This document shows, in pieces, positions 52,363 to 61,400 of a stretch of 64,000 bases of DNA (position 1 is its first letter; each line of letters starts with the position of its first letter). Under the pieces are notes generated by a model. It was not told the origin of the DNA, did not search any database, and saw only the letters and a program-made list of their open reading frames with translations. This DNA is from CAYZQH01 sp050300015 (GTDB lineage Bacteria; Pseudomonadota; Gammaproteobacteria; Pseudomonadales; Cellvibrionaceae): contig JBNKWZ010000021.1 of assembly GCA_050300015.1 (NCBI GenBank), positions 372,001-436,000 of the forward strand. The letters are read 5' to 3'. A program made the position numbers and the translations under genes.

Positions 52363-52937
52363 AGTGGGTGGCAGGTTGTGACGAAGTGGGTAGAGGCCCG
52401 CTGGCAGGCGAAGTGGTGGCCGCAGCGGTCATTCTCGACCCGTTGGCGCCGATAGAGGGCCTGGCTGACTCCAAAAAGCTTTCCGAAAAAAGGCGGGAGG
52501 CGCTCAGTGATGAGATTAAGCAAAAGGCCAAGTGCTGGGCCATCGCCCGCGCAACGGTTGCGGAAATCGATGAAATCAATATCCTTCAGGCAAGCCTATT
52601 GGCGATGCATCGGGCGGTAGATCAGCTGAACGTTAAACCGCACCATGTCATGGTGGATGGCAACCGCTTACCGAAGTGGCCTTATTCCAGTGAAGCGGTT
52701 GTACAGGGTGATGGAAGCATAGCCGAAATTTCAGCGGCGTCTATTCTGGCAAAGGTGTGCCGTGACCGAGAAATGATGCAACTTGATGAGCAGTACCCAG
52801 GTTACGGCTTTGCGAAACACAAAGGCTACCCCACTAAAGCGCATATGGATGCACTGAAATTACTCGGTCCTTGCGAGATCCATCGTACTTCCTTTGCGCC
52901 GGTCAAAATTCTTTTGTCGCAAATGGCGCTGTTCTAA
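52359..52937 (+). CDS. rnhB: Ribonuclease HII
   Basis: Removes ribonucleotides from RNA-DNA hybrids, including single misincorporated ones; 192 residues. The catalytic DEDD set starts with AGCDEVGRGPLAGEVV, then the HHVMVDGNRLP Asp and the SAASILAKVCRD region. The start overlaps the lpxB stop (ATGA). It ends the fabZ-lpxA-lpxB-rnhB run as in E. coli. Confidence 0.96.
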   Translation: MKWVAGCDEVGRGPLAGEVVAAAVILDPLAPIEGLADSKKLSEKRREALSDEIKQKAKCWAIARATVAEIDEINILQASLLAMHRAVDQLNVKPHHVMVDGNRLPKWPYSSEAVVQGDGSIAEISAASILAKVCRDREMMQLDEQYPGYGFAKHKGYPTKAHMDALKLLGPCEIHRTSFAPVKILLSQMALF

Positions 52938-53456
52938 GACTAAATTTCGCGTGTTTCAACAAACGCCAAATTAAGTTGAATGACTAAGGCTTTTTACGCG
53001 TGAGCCGCAAGCCATTTCCAATAAAATGTGCTACACCTACTGCAGGGGCAAGCCGTTTTAAGTTACGAGTCAATGCGCGTTTTCCCCGGCGGTTTTGTGC
53101 AGTGTTTTAATGGATTGGAATAAAGAATTAGAAGTTTTATTGCTTTCCGGTTCGATAGCGTGAACGATCGAATAGAAAAACCTCCGGCCGCGGCTGTACT
53201 CATTTAGCTATAGGTTTTTGAGTGGGTAGTGAACAGCCAAATATGCATGCAGAATGATGTGTGCGTCATTGAGCCTGCCTGTATCGGTCATCGAGTGGCG
53301 CTCACCAAATGCCTGTTAATGCGGACAATTGGGGGCGGTATCACCGTAAAAAACATGAGTATTGACCCATTAGTGCACTATCTGTGGTGGACACCTTGGT
53401 TACAGACTGCCAAGTTTTGGCTTGACCTTTCAAAGGAACATGCGAGGCCTTCACTG
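52938..53456 (+). other. Gap upstream of the PilZ gene
   Basis: About 519 bases without a supported gene. The frame of the PilZ protein can be read back to 53229, but that extension is Cys-rich, unconserved and lacks a ribosome site. I see no terminator for the lpx operon and no clear promoter. Confidence 0.35.
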
Positions 53457-53879
53457 ATGCGCAGATTTATTCGACACCCTTCTGATATACCGATTGAATT
53501 CCAGATTGATCAGGGCGATAAACAACGTATGCAGCGTGCGTTGAAAAACATTGGTGCAGGTGGATTATGTTTCGTATCAGATCACTCCATCGACCAGGGT
53601 ACGCGTATTCATATCCACATTCCGTTGGAGTTTCAAAGAGAAGATGAGACAGGGTTCGATGCGGATGGTTATGTGGCATGGTGCTTAAATGAAGACGAGG
53701 CCTATACCATTGGAGTGCAGTTTGACGATCAATCCTCCCGTTACACGATGCGTATGGTTGAGCAGGTGTGTCACATTGAACATTACCGTGCGGATGTGAA
53801 AGAGAACGAGGGGCGCGATTTGACTTCTGAAGAAGCCGCCAAGGAGTGGGTCGAACGCTACGCGGCTGAGTTCCCTTGA
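53457..53879 (+). CDS. PilZ-domain protein (probable cyclic-di-GMP effector)
   Basis: Small cytoplasmic protein of 140 residues made almost entirely of a PilZ domain. The N-terminal RRFIRHP provides the RxxxR-type arginines, and NIGAGGLCF corresponds to the (D/N)xSxxG motif with Gly in the Ser position. The Ile-Gly-Val-Gln-Phe strand (TIGVQFDD) closes the barrel. The start at 53457 is chosen because GAGG lies nine bases upstream and the family N-terminus begins there; an open frame runs back to 53229. A diguanylate cyclase/phosphodiesterase gene lies 3.2 kb downstream. The Gly substitution may weaken ligand binding. Confidence 0.82.
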   Translation: MRRFIRHPSDIPIEFQIDQGDKQRMQRALKNIGAGGLCFVSDHSIDQGTRIHIHIPLEFQREDETGFDADGYVAWCLNEDEAYTIGVQFDDQSSRYTMRMVEQVCHIEHYRADVKENEGRDLTSEEAAKEWVERYAAEFP

Positions 53880-53917
53880 GCGCCAGAGAGAAGGAAACTC
53901 AGTATGAGTCAGGTGTG

Positions 53918-54448
53918 CTAGGCAGCGAGTAAACGGTCGTAGCGTTTGCTTAAGGTGTCATAAAATTGTTCGCGCAGTGTCATGATGGAAGACTTTAAAT
54001 CGGCGATTTCCTGATCGCTGATGTCTTGCCGACCCACGTAAACTTGTTTTCTGAATAGTGCTATCTTAGCACCGTAGAGACGCAGTGTTCTTTCCATGGT
54101 TTTTTCTCCTAGCATGAGCAGCTTGGCTTCTGCATCTGCCAGTTTTTTAAATTCCGCAACCAGTTCGGAATTCACTTTGTCGAGTTCCACCTTTCGAGCC
54201 GAGGGCCAGTTACGTCCAAAGCGCGTGGACTCAATGACCAACGCTGAATATTTGGCAAAGCTGTGATTGACATTGCCAACCGAAGATGAGATGTGTTCAA
54301 ACATCTCGAGCCGACGATTTTTTGGCGACTGCAGGTCTTTTGCCGTTTTGTGACGACGAATAAACCAAGCGGAAACCAAAGTGATGCCACTGCCTATACC
54401 CACTTTCAATGCCGTATCCACAACCGGCCATAAATCTGGAATACTCAT
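53918..54448 (-). CDS. Membrane-anchored coiled-coil protein, unknown
   Basis: A 176-residue protein with a hydrophobic N-terminal segment (about residues 8-29) followed by an RRHK cluster. The rest is long, charged and helical, rich in Lys, Glu and Leu with heptad-like spacing (LVAEFKKLADAEAKLLMLGEK), consistent with a cytoplasmic coiled coil. No named family is recognised. It sits between genes on the opposite strand (PilZ) and yciH on the same strand, with an 81-base gap to yciH. The single anchor and soluble helix suggest a scaffold-type role; no function is claimed. Confidence 0.75.
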   Translation of the reverse strand: MSIPDLWPVVDTALKVGIGSGITLVSAWFIRRHKTAKDLQSPKNRRLEMFEHISSSVGNVNHSFAKYSALVIESTRFGRNWPSARKVELDKVNSELVAEFKKLADAEAKLLMLGEKTMERTLRLYGAKIALFRKQVYVGRQDISDQEIADLKSSIMTLREQFYDTLSKRYDRLLAA

Positions 54449-54529
54449 AAGAAAAGCCTCATAACGTCAATAGTCCGGCGCTTAGGGCGCTATGAGAGCT
54501 TAATTGCAAAGGTCGCGCCAAAGTGCGTA

Positions 54530-54865
54530 TTAGCCTCCGGCTATTTTGACAGAGAAGCCCTTGTCTTCTAGGTAGGGTCTAAGCTTTTGGCGTTGTTCCC
54601 CTTGAATTTCGATAACGCCATTTTTGACTGTGCCCCCAGTTCCGCACAGTTGTTTCAGTTCCTTTGCCAATTTCTTCAAAGGGCCTTCTTCTAAGCCAAG
54701 GCCTTTTACCAAGGTCACCCCTTTACCGCTGCGTCCTTTTGACTCGCGCTCTAAGCGAACAATGCCGTCCGTACTGGGCTTACTAAATGGTGCTTCGGGG
54801 GTATCTTTGGGCTTAATTCGGCCGGTTTCGGTGGAATAGACCAGACGAGAGTTCTTGGGAGACAT
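54530..54865 (-). CDS. yciH: SUI1/eIF1-like translation factor YciH
   Basis: A 111-residue homologue of eukaryotic eIF1. The N-terminus NSRLVYSTETGRI and the C-terminal SUI1 domain (KGVTLVKGLGL...LCGTGGTVKNGVIEIQGEQR) match E. coli YciH nearly block for block. The start at 54865 gives that N-terminus; the frame continues to 54904 without support. In E. coli it affects start-codon fidelity and stress translation. Confidence 0.93.
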   Translation of the reverse strand: MSPKNSRLVYSTETGRIKPKDTPEAPFSKPSTDGIVRLERESKGRSGKGVTLVKGLGLEEGPLKKLAKELKQLCGTGGTVKNGVIEIQGEQRQKLRPYLEDKGFSVKIAGG

Positions 54866-55012
54866 AAGCGTTCCTGTGGCAACCGCCATGTAGATGAGGG
54901 GCATTTCTTTCGATGTACTCAGTCTATCAAATCTTCCGGTTTAAAGGGCAGTGCTTGGCGATTGCGGTGCTATCCGTTACATTGCAGTTTTCGGATCACG
55001 AGAAATGGCTGT

Positions 55013-55828
55013 ATGACATTAAAAGAACGGCTGCATGAAATTATCTTTGGAACAGACACTCCCGCGGGCAAACTGTTTGATGTGGTGTTGCTCTACGCCA
55101 TCTTGTTGAGTGTTTTGGCGCTGATGTTGGATTCCGTGGCGTCGGTGGCAGGGCGATTGGGTATGGCATTGATTGTAGCCGAGTGGGTGTTTACGGTTTT
55201 GTTTACCGTGGAATATGCGGTGCGCTTGTATTGCTCCCCAAAGCCCGCCACCTATGCCAAAAGCTTTTACGGCGTGGTGGACTTGATGTCGATATTACCG
55301 AGCTATATCAGCCTGTTAATGCCTGGCGCCAATTATTTGTTGGTGGTGCGCCTATTGCGGGTATTGAGGGTTTTTCGAGTATTGAAATTGTCACGCTATT
55401 TGACTGAAGCCAATACGCTGGTGCGCTCGTTGTTGCATTCGCGCAGAAAAATCTTCGTGTTTTTTATGGTGGTGTTGGTTATATCCACTGTGTTTGGCTC
55501 TATTATGTTTGTGGTAGAGGGGCCTCAAAATGGCTTTACCAGTATTCCCATGAGTATCTATTGGACCGTGGTGACCATTACCACTGTCGGATATGGGGAT
55601 ATCATTCCACAAACGGTTATTGGCAAGATGGTTGCCGCCATGGCCATGCTTACTGGGTATTCTATTATCGCGGTACCCACTGGAATTGTCACAGCAGAGC
55701 TTGCCAATGAGCTCAACCGGGAGCGTGCAGCGAGGCAGTGCCAGGCTTGTCAGAGACCTGGTCACGACAGTGATGCAAGGCATTGTAAGCACTGTGGCGT
55801 CTCTCTTGACCATAAGCATTGGTCTTAA
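55013..55828 (+). CDS. Voltage-gated potassium channel-type ion transporter with C-terminal zinc ribbon
   Basis: A 271-residue six-helix channel. S4 carries regularly spaced arginines (VRLLRVLRVFRVLKLSR), and the pore loop has the potassium filter TTVGYGD between S5 and S6. The short cytoplasmic C-terminus after ANELNRERAARQ has a CxxC-x11-CxxC zinc ribbon (CQACQRPG...HCKHCG). The ATG at 55013 fits the first conserved residues (LKERLHEIIFG); the frame extends to 54962. There is no regulatory RCK/KTN domain. It is convergent with the LpxH-like gene. Confidence 0.9.
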   Translation: MTLKERLHEIIFGTDTPAGKLFDVVLLYAILLSVLALMLDSVASVAGRLGMALIVAEWVFTVLFTVEYAVRLYCSPKPATYAKSFYGVVDLMSILPSYISLLMPGANYLLVVRLLRVLRVFRVLKLSRYLTEANTLVRSLLHSRRKIFVFFMVVLVISTVFGSIMFVVEGPQNGFTSIPMSIYWTVVTITTVGYGDIIPQTVIGKMVAAMAMLTGYSIIAVPTGIVTAELANELNRERAARQCQACQRPGHDSDARHCKHCGVSLDHKHWS

Positions 55829-55838
55829 CTGAAACCCC

Positions 55839-56747
55839 TTAAGGGCGGGGCCTCACTTCGCTGCTAGCGAGGGTAGTATTTTTCTGTCGCGCTTTACGCA
55901 ACTTGCGAGCGTGGAGCAAGCGTTGGCGGTTACTGTCCTCCAACCAGTGAAGTAGTCTCATTTGGCCATCGTGCGATTCAACAACGGCGGTACAGGATTC
56001 AACCCAATCGCCAGTGTTGTAATAGTCCACTTCGTGCAAACGCTTTATGGCCGCATGATGTATGTGACCGCAAACCACGCCATCAAATGCTTGCTTGTGG
56101 GCGCCGTAGGCCACGGCATTTTCGTAATCCAGAATATACTGTTGCGCGCGCTGGATGTGTTTTTTTAAATAGCCGCTGAATGACCAATATCCTTGGCCGT
56201 AGCGGGCTCTAAATCGATTGCACCATCGATTCACCCACATAAGAAACTCATATCCCACATCGCCCATCCATTTGAGGCTCTTGCTGCAGCGGGTAACATT
56301 TTCAAACTGATCGCCATGTATCACCAGCAGTTTTCGGTTATCTGCAGTGGTGTGAATATGGCGGTTTATCAGGGTCATGTTTTCGAAGGTATTGTTGGCG
56401 TACTTACGCAAGAACTCGTCGTGGTTCCCGGTGACATAATAGATTTTTACACCCCGTTTTGAGAGTTTTAACAAGCGGCGTAAAATCTTATTGAAGCTGG
56501 CGTGCCAATAGACACCCGATCGCATTTTCCATCCGTCAAAAATATCCCCAACCAAATAAAGGTTGTCACAAGAATAGTGTTTTAAAAAAGTGTTGAGTTC
56601 ATTGGCTTTGCAGTCTTTGGTGCCTAGATGAACGTCTGAGACAAAAATACTTCTAAAATGCGTTTGAGAGGTGCCACGACCAGGGGGAGTGTCTTCCATG
56701 TGTTTATACAAGTGTGGGGTATCACTAAAGGGGTGAGCTGTTGTCAT
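55839..56747 (-). CDS. UDP-2,3-diacylglucosamine diphosphatase-like metallophosphoesterase (LpxH family)
   Basis: Calcineurin-like phosphoesterase of 302 residues. All metal-binding motifs are present: FVSDVHLGT, VGDIFDGW, TGNHDEFLR, VIHGDQFE and VCGHIHHA. The extended helical cap and the WFSG-like YWSFSGYLKKHIQRA segment place it in the LpxH-related branch (often annotated UDP-2,3-diacylglucosamine diphosphatase) rather than canonical LpxH of about 240 residues. An alternative start is the ATG 16 codons in. The C-terminus is basic. Whether it is the lipid A enzyme or a paralogue cannot be told here. Confidence 0.85.
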   Translation of the reverse strand: MTTAHPFSDTPHLYKHMEDTPPGRGTSQTHFRSIFVSDVHLGTKDCKANELNTFLKHYSCDNLYLVGDIFDGWKMRSGVYWHASFNKILRRLLKLSKRGVKIYYVTGNHDEFLRKYANNTFENMTLINRHIHTTADNRKLLVIHGDQFENVTRCSKSLKWMGDVGYEFLMWVNRWCNRFRARYGQGYWSFSGYLKKHIQRAQQYILDYENAVAYGAHKQAFDGVVCGHIHHAAIKRLHEVDYYNTGDWVESCTAVVESHDGQMRLLHWLEDSNRQRLLHARKLRKARQKNTTLASSEVRPRP

Positions 56748-57013
56748 AGGCGCTATTTTTAAGGGGCCATGTGACGCAATGATGACAGTCAGGTGATATT
56801 TTGATGGCGGTGTGGTTTAAGTGCCGTCGTTCACACAGTGCTACGTTTATCGGACGCGGTTCAGTTGGGCGCGCAAAATGTAAGTTTGCACTAACTACGC
56901 CTGCTTGCGGCAAGATGTATTGAATCGAGCGTGCCGTTTAAATAACTAACCCGTTAACGATAAACCGTGCTAGGGTAATGGTCGGATGGCACACTAAATA
57001 ATAATCAAAAAAG

Positions 57014-57042
57014 TTAATGATGCGCCATAATTCGCCTATACT
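57014..57042 (+). promoter_or_regulatory. Possible sigma-70 promoter of the GGDEF-EAL gene
   Basis: TTAATG (57014-57019), 17 bases, TATACT (57037-57042), 40 bases before the GTG start. The rest of the 335-base gap (56748-57082) shows no gene. Confidence 0.4.
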
Positions 57043-57082
57043 GAACCAAGATAAAGCTCCTAACGCCATTACGAGTTGTTGA

Positions 57083-59278
57083 GTGTCTACTGATAAGCAA
57101 CCCAAGAACATGCCTGACAATGGCGCGCCCGTTGATGCGTTAATCGATAATAATCGTGCTCTGACCGGTTTGTTGGACGCCATGAGAGATATGGTGCTCT
57201 ACTGTGACCAGTGGGGCATCATAAGACATGCTAATGCGAGAGCCTGTCAGTGGTGGTCCGACAGCTCACTTGCAGGAAAAACCTTTTTCGAGGTGGCGGT
57301 TGGTTGGGACGATGCTGCAGAGCGCCAACGGGAACTTATGCAGGTGATTCGAACGCAGCAACCGCTGCTAGACTCCCGCGAAAGGTCGGCAGGTGGTGGG
57401 CGCGAAACTTGGTTTAGTGTGGATAAAATTCCCACACGCAATTTGGCCTGTGGCGATGGTGTGATGCTGGTGTTATCCGATATCACTCAGAATATCCGTC
57501 GTGAACTGGCCATCAAAGAAAGTGAGGCACGGTATAGAGCCTTTATCGCCAACAGTTCTGACGCTATTTGGCGATACGACCTTTGCCCGCCGGTAGATAC
57601 ACAGCTGGCCAGGGCGCAGCAAGAAGAGCAAATCCTCAAGCGTGCGGTAATGGCCGAGTGTAATGCAAAGCTTGCGGTGCTCTACGGGGTTCAGCACCCC
57701 AGCAGCTTGTTAGGTTTACCCATTCATCACAATGGCTCCCCCAATATTCGTGAAGACATTCGAATTTTTGTGTTCAATGGCTACCGTTTAGAAGACCGCG
57801 AATACGAACGTATTGATAGTAATAACCAAGTTGTTTCCCTACAAAGTAATGCCATTGGTATTGTAGAGAATGGGTTTTTAACGCGCGTGTGGGGAACGAC
57901 CAGAAACATCACTGATAAAACTCGCTACTTGGCAAGGTTAGAATATCTGGCCAATCACGATGTGCTTACATCTCTGCCCAATCGCTCGGTTCTGTACCGC
58001 AGTATCGGCAAGACTTTGTGCAATATTCACCCCGACGAAAAAATGGCTTTGATGTTGATTGATCTAGATCGATTTAAGGAGATCAACGACACCCTTGGGC
58101 ACATGGCAGGTGACAAAGTGTTAAAGCAGTTAGGGCCTCGATTGCAGGAACAGCTTGAGGGAACCCAAGCGTTGGTTGCACGCTTGGGGGGAGATGAATT
58201 CGCGATCTTCATGCCGAGAATTCGCAATGTGCAGCAAGCGGTAATTACGGCCCACAAACTACTGGATGCCATTTCATTGGTTTTTGAAGTGGAGGGAATG
58301 CGCACCGAAATTTCCGCCAGTATTGGGGTGGCTATTTGCCCCGATCAGGCAAAAGATGTGAGTACGCTTATGCGATTTGCGGACGTGGCCATGTATCGCG
58401 CAAAGACCAGCTTGCAAGGCGTTTCTGTATACGACTCTGCATTTGACCCTCATTCACCGAAACGACTGGAATTGATGGGGGCGTTAGGACGGGCGATCCG
58501 CGAAAATCAGTTAACCTTGTATTTTCAACCGAAAATCAGTTTGGCTTCGAATCGGGTATATGGTGTTGAGGCGCTGTTACGCTGGAATCATCCAGAGTTG
58601 GGTTTTGTGCCCCCCAACGAGTTTATTCCAATTGCGGAGCATTCTAATTTAATTTATGACATGACCCTGTGGGTTTTAGAAAATGGCATTCGGCGCTGTA
58701 AAACTTGGCAGCAGCAGGGGGTAGATATTGTTGTAGCCATGAATTTATCAGCCAGAAACCTGTTAGATGATCGAATTGTTTTAGACTTAAAGCGACTATT
58801 GCGGCAATACGATTTACCGGGTCAAAAAATCGAGCTGGAAATTACTGAAAGTATGATTATGATTGACCCTTCAAGGGCGCAAGCAGCCTTGGAGCGGATC
58901 AATAAGTTGGGTGTTCGCTTAGCGGTTGATGATTTTGGAACCGGTTACTCTTCTTTGGTGTACCTGAAACGGCTACCGGTGCAAGCGCTTAAGATTGACT
59001 CTTCATTTGTGTTCACCATGTTGCACAGTGAGCAAGATGAAATTATTGTGAACTCTACCATTAATCTTGCGCATAACCTTGGCCTGTTTGTGGTGGCTGA
59101 AGGCGTGGAATCTGCGGCCGTATATGAACGCCTATGTACCTTGGGTTGCGACAGTGCCCAGGGTCATTTTTTAGGTGTCGCCATGTCTGAAGAGAATCTG
59201 TCTCGCTGGTTGTTGGAATCTCAGTGGGGGGTCGCCAACACCTCAGGGCCCGATGCGACGCTGGTGGAATTGCCTTAA
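57083..59278 (+). CDS. PAS-PAS-GGDEF-EAL protein (cyclic-di-GMP turnover)
   Basis: Soluble 731-residue signalling protein. A first PAS domain lies at about 28-135 and a second PAS-like domain at about 143-280, interrupted by a coiled insert. The GGDEF domain (about 285-450) has intact GGDEF at 369-373, and the EAL domain (about 465-715) has EALLRW at 496, ELEITESM and DDFGTGYSSLVYLKRLPVQALKID. Both catalytic motifs look intact, so it could make or degrade cyclic-di-GMP. No RxxD inhibitory site is visible before GGDEF. There is no transmembrane segment. The GTG start at 57083 is weakly supported. A PilZ effector is encoded nearby. Confidence 0.93.
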   Translation: MSTDKQPKNMPDNGAPVDALIDNNRALTGLLDAMRDMVLYCDQWGIIRHANARACQWWSDSSLAGKTFFEVAVGWDDAAERQRELMQVIRTQQPLLDSRERSAGGGRETWFSVDKIPTRNLACGDGVMLVLSDITQNIRRELAIKESEARYRAFIANSSDAIWRYDLCPPVDTQLARAQQEEQILKRAVMAECNAKLAVLYGVQHPSSLLGLPIHHNGSPNIREDIRIFVFNGYRLEDREYERIDSNNQVVSLQSNAIGIVENGFLTRVWGTTRNITDKTRYLARLEYLANHDVLTSLPNRSVLYRSIGKTLCNIHPDEKMALMLIDLDRFKEINDTLGHMAGDKVLKQLGPRLQEQLEGTQALVARLGGDEFAIFMPRIRNVQQAVITAHKLLDAISLVFEVEGMRTEISASIGVAICPDQAKDVSTLMRFADVAMYRAKTSLQGVSVYDSAFDPHSPKRLELMGALGRAIRENQLTLYFQPKISLASNRVYGVEALLRWNHPELGFVPPNEFIPIAEHSNLIYDMTLWVLENGIRRCKTWQQQGVDIVVAMNLSARNLLDDRIVLDLKRLLRQYDLPGQKIELEITESMIMIDPSRAQAALERINKLGVRLAVDDFGTGYSSLVYLKRLPVQALKIDSSFVFTMLHSEQDEIIVNSTINLAHNLGLFVVAEGVESAAVYERLCTLGCDSAQGHFLGVAMSEENLSRWLLESQWGVANTSGPDATLVELP

Positions 59279-59305
59279 AGCTCGTTACCTTTACGATATT
59301 TGCAA

Positions 59306-60766
59306 TTACGAAATATCGTCTTCTTGTAAAGCCTTTACTTCGATTAAACGCTGCTCAATTCGAGCCCGTGCGTGGAAGTCGTCTTTATCAATCAGTTTTA
59401 GCGCGTTTTTAAGCTGTATTTCTGCCTTGGGGTAGATGCCGAGCAATATAAAATACTCTGCACGGGCCTTGTGAACTTCCAAAATATGGCCAGCAAGGCC
59501 GTGTACCTCCGCCAGAAGGTACCAAACATAGGAATTACTGGGCCGGCGTTTCACGTGAGCCGTTAAGAGGGATTCACACTTTTCATATTCGCCCGATTTC
59601 ATCAATAGTTCTGCCAAGCGCACATTCAACGGGTGATGAGTGGGGTGGTCCGAACGCTGTTGTTCCAATAATTGGATGGCTGCATCAAGTTTGCCTTCAG
59701 CTTCCAATATATCAGCCTCTGTGATCGTCAATGCGATACCTTCAGCGAGTAGGTTTTTCAGCGGGATCAAAGCTTTGCGAGCTTCTTCAGGCCTTTTGGC
59801 GAGTGTCAAGGATCGCACCAGCCCGTAGTGTGCTGTGAGCCGGGGCAAGGCGTGCCCTTTGACCTCTTCCTTGAAACGTTTTACTGCTGCTTGCGGGTTG
59901 CGAGCCTGCTCAATCATGATGCGCGCGCGTGCCAGTTGAAAGTCAACATCCAGAGGGTAATGCTTTTTAGGGTATCGCGAAGCTCGGCTCAAGGAGTCAG
60001 AAACTCGCTTTTCCGTCACTGGGTGAGACAGCAAAAACTCTGGCATTTTTGAGCGAAAGCGCGTGCTACGCATCATGACTTGAAACATATTCGGCATGGC
60101 GTAGGGGTCAAAACCCGCGTTTAAAAGCGTGTGCATGCCGATGCGATCAGCTTCTATTTCCATCTCGCGACTGAATTTTAAGTTGGCCTGTATGGCGGCC
60201 GCTTGTGTGGCCGGTAGGGCCGCGATGGCATTGCCGTCACTGGAGCTGGCGGCCACGAGTATGCCCGCGAGCAGGGCAGCCATTGCTAACATATTGTTTT
60301 TGCTGGTTTCATTGAGCTTACGCGCATAGTGGCGCTGGCTTAAATGGGCCAGTTCGTGAGCGACAATGGAGGCCAATTGTTGTTCTGTCTCGGCTACCAG
60401 AAGGGCGCCGGTGTTAATGCCGATGATGCCACCTGGGGCTGCAAAGGCATTGAGCGTTGGGTTTTCTATGACCAAAAGCTCAATGCGTGGGTCCTGTAAG
60501 TCGCTGTAACGAACCAGCTTTTGAACCAAATTGAACAAATAGTCTTCTACAAAAGGGTCGCTGGATTCCGGCAACCCAGCTCTAAATTTTCGAACCAGTT
60601 TTCGTCCGAAGTCATATTCCTCGGTAGAAGACATTAATCCCGCGCTGGTGTTGCCGAGACTGGGTAAATTTAAGTCAGTTACGGCGTGGGCAGAAGTGCC
60701 TTGCAGTAAGAGCCCAGTGAGCAGGCACGCAAGGGATGAGCGAAAACTGTGGCGTAACGAATGCAT
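59306..60766 (-). CDS. bepA: Periplasmic M48 metalloprotease BepA (YfgC) with TPR domain
   Basis: Chaperone/protease that assists or degrades LptD and other outer-membrane proteins at the BAM complex; 486 residues. The signal peptide ends near GTSAHA (about residue 28). The zinc motif HELAH is at 137-141 with a downstream SREMEIEADRIGMHTL Glu ligand. The C-terminal half is TPR-like (about 290-470). Genes of this kind are commonly next to a TusA-like and a PerM gene, as here, from memory of Pseudomonas. Confidence 0.93.
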   Translation of the reverse strand: MHSLRHSFRSSLACLLTGLLLQGTSAHAVTDLNLPSLGNTSAGLMSSTEEYDFGRKLVRKFRAGLPESSDPFVEDYLFNLVQKLVRYSDLQDPRIELLVIENPTLNAFAAPGGIIGINTGALLVAETEQQLASIVAHELAHLSQRHYARKLNETSKNNMLAMAALLAGILVAASSSDGNAIAALPATQAAAIQANLKFSREMEIEADRIGMHTLLNAGFDPYAMPNMFQVMMRSTRFRSKMPEFLLSHPVTEKRVSDSLSRASRYPKKHYPLDVDFQLARARIMIEQARNPQAAVKRFKEEVKGHALPRLTAHYGLVRSLTLAKRPEEARKALIPLKNLLAEGIALTITEADILEAEGKLDAAIQLLEQQRSDHPTHHPLNVRLAELLMKSGEYEKCESLLTAHVKRRPSNSYVWYLLAEVHGLAGHILEVHKARAEYFILLGIYPKAEIQLKNALKLIDKDDFHARARIEQRLIEVKALQEDDIS

Positions 60767-60974
60767 CTTTTTATGTATACTCTTGGCGCGCTATAGTATT
60801 GCGTTGACCCACTGAGCCTCCGAGCGCGAAGAGCGTTTTCAGTCAGTACTCACCTCGTTGAGGCTTGCATTCTCGCCCACATATCGCCATGATTTGGCCC
60901 GCAACGCGGATAGGCGTATGCCCACGAATAATGTTAGTTAGTGAGCCGCTGCATTTAACACAGAGACTACCCGT

Positions 60975-61256
60975 ATGGCTCATCAAACCACACAGCTTAG
61001 TTCAACGCAAATGGCTCAGCAAGTCGATGCTAGAGGTCTTCGCTGCCCTTTGCCATTACTGAAAGCCAAGCAGGCTCTGGCGCGAGTCTCCGAGGGTCAA
61101 TGTGTCAGAGTCTTGGCAACGGACAAAGGTTCCGTAAAGGATATCCCTGCTTTTGCCCGGCTCAGTGGGCACCGTTTGTTGGCATTCCACGAGTATGAGG
61201 GCGAGTATGAGTATCTCCTTCAAAAATCAACGCCTTCACCCTCTAGTGACCTTTGA
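60975..61256 (+). CDS. TusA-family sulfurtransferase
   Basis: A 93-residue SirA/TusA-like sulfur carrier. The active-site CPxP motif is in DARGLRCPLPLLKAKQAL with C24 as persulfide-forming cysteine. The two-layer alpha/beta fold is suggested by the VRVLATDKGSVKDIPAFA continuation typical of the family. It sits between bepA (divergent) and perM, an association seen in several gammaproteobacteria. Because this branch is not the tRNA-thiolating TusA of E. coli in context, I leave the symbol blank. Confidence 0.9.
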   Translation: MAHQTTQLSSTQMAQQVDARGLRCPLPLLKAKQALARVSEGQCVRVLATDKGSVKDIPAFARLSGHRLLAFHEYEGEYEYLLQKSTPSPSSDL

Positions 61257-61400
61257 GGGGCGGGTATTGTCAGCGAGCAGTACCGTTCATAGCTTACCTC
61301 GGCGAGGCTCGGTTGCCGGGCGCTTTCTGGCCCTATTCGATTGTTGGAGCCATTGGCTACCGCATCGGGAGAGAAAAAAGTAACCACATGATGAATCTAC

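Noticed and set aside
53229..53456. N-terminal extension of the PilZ protein to the first ATG
   Set aside because: Cys-rich, without conservation or ribosome site; the domain and a GAGG site support the start at 53457.
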